Shown here in pieces: positions 59,889 through 64,000 of a stretch of DNA of 64,000 nucleotides; within the stretch, counting starts at the first letter, position 1, and each line of letters opens with the position of its first letter. The DNA comes from Pseudobacillus lumedeiriae. GTDB lineage: Bacteria > Bacillota > Bacilli > Bacillales > Domibacillaceae. The notes under the pieces are model-generated. The model worked only from the letters and a program-made list of their open reading frames with translations, had not been told where the DNA came from and ran no database searches. The stretch lies in assembly GCF_044891285.1 (NCBI RefSeq), contig NZ_JAUIYO010000001.1, forward strand, positions 62,001-126,000. Direction: 5' to 3'. The position numbers were made by a program, and so were the translations under genes.

Positions 59889-60761
59889 ATGCTATTGGGT
59901 ATGAAACTGAAAAACATTTTCTTTATCCTGCTTGGAAGTGCAATTTATAGTTTCGGGCTTGTTCATTTCAATATGGAAAATAAGCTCGCAGAAGGTGGAT
60001 TTACCGGGATCACCTTACTGCTGTACAACCTATTTAAATTTGATCCTTCTTATTCCAATTTAATTCTCAACGTCCCCCTGTTCTTTATCGGCTGGAAACT
60101 GCTCGGCAGAATGGCGTTTTTTTACACGGTGATCGGTACAGTCAGTGTCTCTGTTTTTCTTTGGATTTTTCAACGTAAGCAGCTGCCTATTCCGCTTCAT
60201 GAAGATTTATTTCTCGCTGCCTTATTTGCCGGCGTATTTGCCGGTGTGGGACTCGGTATTATCTTCCGCTATGGCGGTACGACAGGCGGGGTAGATATTA
60301 TCGCCCGGCTCGTTCATAAGTACCGCAGTGTCAGTATGGGAAAGACGATGTTTTTATTTGATGCCGTCGTTATTACAGCGTCTGTATTAACATACTTAAA
60401 TTACCGCGAAGCCATGTACACACTCGTCGCCGTGTTTGTAGGGGCTAAAGTTATTGATTTTATGCAGGAAGGCGCCTATGCGGCGAGAGGTGCTATGATT
60501 ATTTCCAATTATCCAGAGGAAATTGCTGAGAAAATTAATAAACAGATGGAACGAGGCGTCACAGTCTTAAAAGGGCATGGTTCATTTACGAAAGAAAACA
60601 AGGAAGTGCTGTATTGCGTGGTCGGTAAAAATGAAATTGTCCGCCTTAAAAACATTATTAATTCGATTGATCCACATGCCTTTGTTTCTGTCACTGTCGT
60701 TCACGACGTACTCGGGGAAGGGTTCACGCTTGATGAAAACAAGCGGCCCATTGAGGTTTAA
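59889..60761 (+). CDS. ypjC: YitT family membrane protein (YpjC)
   Basis: 290 residues. Five or six membrane segments in the first 190 residues (e.g. NIFFILLGSAIYSFGLVHF), then a cytosolic DUF2179 domain (ISNYPEEIAEKINKQMERGV, VVGKNEIVRLKNIIN). Family of unknown function, possibly transport. It is transcribed away from the dapB operon, with an operator-like palindrome at its promoter and a terminator after it. Confidence 0.92.
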   Translation: MLLGMKLKNIFFILLGSAIYSFGLVHFNMENKLAEGGFTGITLLLYNLFKFDPSYSNLILNVPLFFIGWKLLGRMAFFYTVIGTVSVSVFLWIFQRKQLPIPLHEDLFLAALFAGVFAGVGLGIIFRYGGTTGGVDIIARLVHKYRSVSMGKTMFLFDAVVITASVLTYLNYREAMYTLVAVFVGAKVIDFMQEGAYAARGAMIISNYPEEIAEKINKQMERGVTVLKGHGSFTKENKEVLYCVVGKNEIVRLKNIINSIDPHAFVSVTVVHDVLGEGFTLDENKRPIEV

Positions 60762-60796
60762 AGAAAATACCATAAGTGGATGTGGTCCATAAACTA

Positions 60797-60832
60797 AAGG
60801 AGGCTGACTCGAAATGAGTCAGCCTCCTTTTC
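60797..60832. terminator. Bidirectional terminator
   Basis: AAGGAGGCTGACTC and GAGTCAGCCTCCTT, a 14-bp perfect stem with TTTTCC after it, between the convergent ypjC and metallopeptidase genes. Confidence 0.92.
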
Positions 60833-60844
60833 CTCATGATTCAA

Positions 60845-61525
60845 TTAGTCGTCACTGTTTTGCATCCCAGTAAACATAAGTACTAACCGAGCCAATTCAA
60901 GTACAGCTACTGCTGCTGCAGCCACATATGTCATAGCAGCGGCATTTAACACTTTACGCGCTTCCCGCTCCTCATCGTTACGAATAACCCCTGATGAAAC
61001 GATTTGGTCCATCGCACGTGAAGAAGCGTTAAATTCGACAGGCAATGTCACTACTTGAAACAAAACAGCTGCCGCCATTAAAATAATGCCGAGCATAAAC
61101 GCTCCTGTCATAGATGTGAATATTCCAATCATAATGAAAATCCATGATAAGTTTGAACCGATGTTCGCTACAGGTACAAGTGCATGCCGGAAGCGAAGAA
61201 AGGCATACCCTTCTTTATCTTGAATCGCATGACCTACCTCATGGGCTGCCACAGCAGCTCCAGCGATCGAATGGCCATGGTAATTGTCCGGAGAAAGATG
61301 GACTGTTTTTGTCAGCGGATTGTAGTGATCGCTTAAAAAACCGTGTGTTTCTAAGACTTTGACGTGCGCCAGGCCATTGTCATCTAAAATGCGCCGCGCC
61401 GTTTGTGCCCCTGTCACTCCAGTAGAAACTGATACCTTTGAATATTTTTTGTACGTGCTTTTTACTTTCATCTGTGCCCATATTGGAACGAGAATGAGGA
61501 TTAGAAAGTAAATCAGGAATCCCAT
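60845..61525 (-). CDS. Membrane zinc metallopeptidase (Zn_peptidase_2, YugP-like)
   Basis: 226 residues. HEVGH motif in AAHEVGHAIQDKEGYAFL near residue 90 binds zinc. Hydrophobic segments at the N-terminus and at about 117-165 and 195-220 anchor it in the membrane. Family of predicted neutral metalloproteases of unknown substrate. Confidence 0.9.
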   Translation of the reverse strand: MGFLIYFLILILVPIWAQMKVKSTYKKYSKVSVSTGVTGAQTARRILDDNGLAHVKVLETHGFLSDHYNPLTKTVHLSPDNYHGHSIAGAAVAAHEVGHAIQDKEGYAFLRFRHALVPVANIGSNLSWIFIMIGIFTSMTGAFMLGIILMAAAVLFQVVTLPVEFNASSRAMDQIVSSGVIRNDEEREARKVLNAAAMTYVAAAAVAVLELARLVLMFTGMQNSDD

Positions 61526-61595
61526 AGTGTGGTGCTACCCCCGTTTATCTTTATATTTAATTACTCCTTTATTTTATCCTTTCCCATATTTTATA

Positions 61596-62387
61596 TCAAT
61601 CATTCTGCTTTTCTCTCGCATCTTCCTTTTGACCCTTATACTTTCTCCAGCCTACATAGGATAGAGTCGTAATAATAATTCCGCCAGTAATACTAATCAC
61701 CCATCCAAGAGAAGGCTGAGCAGTCTCTTCTTTATCCATTTCTTTAAACACGGTCTCTACTTCTTTCTGGAGCTGACTAACCTCAGACTGGGCAGATTGA
61801 TCAATAAAAATCTCTTCCCGATGCTGATCCATATAACGGACCCGCTGATCAAGTGCCTCAACTCTTTTTTTAGAAATATCCATTTTTAGACTCGGCTGAA
61901 TCATGTAGTAGTTAGCGAGAAACGTATTGAGAGATTCATGAAAACCGGGGGCATCTGCTGCGGCAGAAGATTTTTTTAAAGATTCTAGCGAAGACAGAAC
62001 AGGCTGTTCTAATTCAATCCATAACGGTTGATAACGAGAAACAACCGCATCTGCTGCCAAGCGAAACGATGTGACCATTTCCAATGTCTCTTTTTCTTTT
62101 CCTTCAGGAGATTGAAGGACTTGAAGAGCCTGGCCAAGAGCTGCCGACAAGACTGTCCACTCCTCCATAGAAAGCCCGCTGCTTTCATACTGCATGTGTA
62201 TTAGTTCAAGCTGAGCAGTTTTCAACTGTGCTTCTGCCCCATCATAACGGCCGGCTTTTGTAAATTCCAGTGCCTGACCGGCGGTTTGATCTAATTTAAG
62301 AAGGCGGGTATTGGCATCCTCTGCCTTGCTATGAATGGGAATGATAAATAAGCAACAGACAAGAAACAAATACTTTATTTTTTTCAT
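61596..62387 (-). CDS. ypjB: YpjB sporulation protein
   Basis: 263 residues. Signal peptide (MKKIKYLFLVCCLFIIPIHS), a long helical extracytoplasmic region and one C-terminal membrane span (WVISITGGIIITTLSYVGW), then a short charged tail. Matches the YpjB sporulation family in layout and position between ypjA and ypjC. Confidence 0.9.
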   Translation of the reverse strand: MKKIKYLFLVCCLFIIPIHSKAEDANTRLLKLDQTAGQALEFTKAGRYDGAEAQLKTAQLELIHMQYESSGLSMEEWTVLSAALGQALQVLQSPEGKEKETLEMVTSFRLAADAVVSRYQPLWIELEQPVLSSLESLKKSSAAADAPGFHESLNTFLANYYMIQPSLKMDISKKRVEALDQRVRYMDQHREEIFIDQSAQSEVSQLQKEVETVFKEMDKEETAQPSLGWVISITGGIIITTLSYVGWRKYKGQKEDAREKQND

Positions 62388-62467
62388 TTCTCTCCCTCCT
62401 CCGCTCCTGCTGTTAATATATGCAGGAACAAAGGAAACGAGAAGAGAAACTTATGAGTCCGTACTCG

Positions 62468-63079
62468 TCAGCCTTGTCGATCCTCTTTCCATAATGGCCA
62501 TTTCACAGACTTCTCCCTGACAGTTACGTACCAAGCAAGGAAAATAGATAGAATGCTCAGCCAAAAAGTAAAATAACCAATTTCTTTAATATATAAATCG
62601 AGCTGGGCATAAACAGGGTATTGCCCATATACATAGTCGATGATTTCATTATGTAAAGCCCAGAGAGCTGCTGCCGCTAAATGCCATCGTTTGATTCGGT
62701 AAAATGGAGAATATAGCATTCCTTGAATGGCCATGCCTAAATGTGAAGCCATCAGCATGTATCCCTCCCAAGGTAAATAACCCGTTACTTTTAATGTCAA
62801 TAGATTCATCACAACGGCCCAAATTCCATATTTAAACAAAGTAACGATCGCCAATGCCTGAAACAGCCCCCATGATTTTCTCCAAAGAAAGCCAAGTAGC
62901 ACAATCGTAAAAAATAAACTTGCTGTTGGACTGTCTGGAACAAATGGAAGGAACAACCACTCCGTTCGTGCTAACTGAGGGCCATACCACATGTATCCAT
63001 AGATTGTACCAATTAGATTAATAACAAATAATGCCAGTAAAACTTTTTTATCCGCTAACAACCAGTATAAATATTGCAA
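62468..63079 (-). CDS. ypjA: YpjA (DUF1405) membrane protein
   Basis: 203 residues with about six membrane segments. Conserved DUF1405 features: NLIGTIYGYMWYGPQL near residue 20, RTEWLFLPFVPDSPTASLF near 38. Function unknown. Between qcrC and ypjB, as in B. subtilis. Confidence 0.93.
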   Translation of the reverse strand: MQYLYWLLADKKVLLALFVINLIGTIYGYMWYGPQLARTEWLFLPFVPDSPTASLFFTIVLLGFLWRKSWGLFQALAIVTLFKYGIWAVVMNLLTLKVTGYLPWEGYMLMASHLGMAIQGMLYSPFYRIKRWHLAAAALWALHNEIIDYVYGQYPVYAQLDLYIKEIGYFTFWLSILSIFLAWYVTVREKSVKWPLWKEDRQG

Positions 63080-63146
63080 AGTGCACCATCTCGTCTTTCT
63101 TCTAAAAGTCTACAAACAATATATACGCCTTTTCATAATCATATAC

Positions 63147-63184
63147 AAAAAAGATGCCCTATTCAAAAACAGGGCATCTTTTTT
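63147..63184 (-). terminator. qcr operon terminator
   Basis: AAAAAAGATGCCCTG and TAGGGCATCTTTTTTG stem on the minus strand, immediately after qcrC. Confidence 0.92.
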
Positions 63185-63186
63185 AA

Positions 63187-63960
63187 TTATTTTGCTTCTA
63201 AAGTAGAAATAAATTCGGCCATTTTATCAAGCTCTTCTTCCGTGCCTTTAAATAGACCTGCAGGCATTGCGCCTCTTCCCTCATGAGCAATTTTCTTAAT
63301 TTCATCAGGTGCTAATCCAGTACCGACAAGAGAAGGTGCTGCTGGACCACCTGTCATGTTTTCACCATGACAGTTAATACAGCCGTTTTTCTGATCGGCA
63401 TAGATTTTGTAACCTTCTGCATTTTGATCAATTTCCGCTTCTTCAACGATCTGACCTTGTGCTTTTGCAGCTTCCCAGTCATGATTAACAACAGATTCCC
63501 ATGTTAAGAAAACAGTTGCAGCTAAAGCAAGAAGCATGAATCCTGTTGCAAACGGACGCTTGATCGGTCTGCGTTCTGGTCCACGATCAATGAATGGAGC
63601 AAGCAAAAGTCCTCCAAAGGCCAAGCCCGGAATAATAAAGGCTCCAATCACGTTGTAAGGTCCAGAAGCGTACGTGTATTTCAATAACTGGTAAAGAAAT
63701 AAGAAATACCAGTCTGGAAGTGGAATATAACCTGTATCTGTTGGGTCCGCGACACGCTCAAGCGGAGATGGGTGCGCTACTGTTAAACATAAATATCCAA
63801 TTAAGAAAACGGCACCGACCATCCACTCTTTTAATAAAAAGTTCGGCCAAAAGGCTTCTGTTTTTCCCGGATATTCCGAATAATCTTTTGGAATATTCGG
63901 CTTGCGTTCTGCCGGGACACGCGAATCGCCAACGAATTTCATTCCTTTTCCGCGATGCAT
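63187..63960 (-). CDS. qcrC: Menaquinol-cytochrome c reductase cytochrome b/c subunit
   Basis: 257 residues. N-terminal cytochrome b subunit IV-like part with three membrane spans (e.g. WMVGAVFLIGYLCLTVAH, VIGAFIIPGLAFGGLLLAPF), including PDWYFLFLYQLLKY near residue 83, the quinol-site region. C-terminal cytochrome c domain with the heme motif CINCH near 195 and the axial Met in GAMPAGLF near 233. Last gene of qcrABC; qcrB should lie just outside the window. AAGGAGGG precedes the start. Confidence 0.96.
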   Translation of the reverse strand: MHRGKGMKFVGDSRVPAERKPNIPKDYSEYPGKTEAFWPNFLLKEWMVGAVFLIGYLCLTVAHPSPLERVADPTDTGYIPLPDWYFLFLYQLLKYTYASGPYNVIGAFIIPGLAFGGLLLAPFIDRGPERRPIKRPFATGFMLLALAATVFLTWESVVNHDWEAAKAQGQIVEEAEIDQNAEGYKIYADQKNGCINCHGENMTGGPAAPSLVGTGLAPDEIKKIAHEGRGAMPAGLFKGTEEELDKMAEFISTLEAK

Positions 63961-64000
63961 AGCGTTCCCCTCCTTTTAAAAAGATGTGACACATTCATTT

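Noticed and set aside
1..64000. tRNA genes, rRNA genes, complete insertion sequences and prophage
   Set aside because: None seen. The only mobile-element protein trace is the 36-codon recombinase fragment at 29147-29254.

Overview
The window is a chromosomal segment from a spore-forming, low-to-moderate-GC member of the Bacillaceae. Gene content and order closely follow the Bacillus subtilis stretch from qcrC through ponA, the mrfAB (yprAB) and rnpB regions, and on to the mntR, thymidylate synthase and ypgR neighbourhood. Spore genes (a CotD-like coat protein, YpjB), bacillithiol genes (bshA, bshB1, brxA), MntR, GpsB and a type B RNase P RNA all fit. The species cannot be named from the sequence alone. 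Most genes lie on the minus strand. The exceptions are cspD, ypdQ-eamA, recU-ponA, a sugar dehydrogenase and ypjC.

Layout. 0-4 kb: DegV and a three-gene ABC uptake operon of the TrpXYZ type. 4-11.5 kb: dfrA-thyA-methyltransferase-brxA-ypgR, an ABC-F protein, an unknown gene and a methyltransferase. 11.5-24.5 kb: mntR, cspD, two RNase H-like genes separated by a tandem palindromic repeat, a 5'-3' exonuclease, a sulfurtransferase, the double dynamin DynA, a short membrane protein gene under two Fur-box-like sites, and xpt-pbuX behind a guanine riboswitch. 24.5-30.5 kb: a ctaG-like gene, then a small decayed island holding purL and broken genes, bounded by rlmL (ypsC) and a displaced copy of its 3' end. 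30.5-37.9 kb: rnpB, gpsB, ypsA, a CotD-like gene, mrfB-mrfA and yppG/yppE. 38-43.8 kb: recU-ponA convergent with ypoC-nth-dnaD. 43.8-54.3 kb: a degenerate AsnRS-like gene, aspB, ypmA, a ComEC-like secreted protein, dinG, panD-panC-panB and a lipoprotein sugar dehydrogenase. 54.5-64 kb: birA, cca, bshA, bshB1, dapB, ypjD, ypjC, a zinc metallopeptidase, ypjB, ypjA and qcrC.

Several units are coupled. ATGA overlaps join the rsmJ-like gene to thyA, xpt to pbuX, ypdQ to eamA, nth to ypoC, panB to panC and bshB1 to bshA. Thymidylate synthase makes dihydrofolate that DHFR recycles. AspB makes the aspartate that PanD decarboxylates. BshA and BshB1 make bacillithiol, which is the substrate system of BrxA. 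RecU, Nth, DnaD, DinG, MrfA and MrfB form a loose DNA repair and replication neighbourhood.

The most unusual items are: the rlmL-flanked decayed island with an integrase fragment; an AsnRS-like protein at the asnS position that has lost core catalytic motifs; a 32-codon membrane protein gene with a clear promoter overlapped by Fur-like boxes; a three-copy 123-bp palindromic repeat with a compensatory base change; a dispersed repeat bracketed by duplicated terminator stems; and a structured leader before panB.
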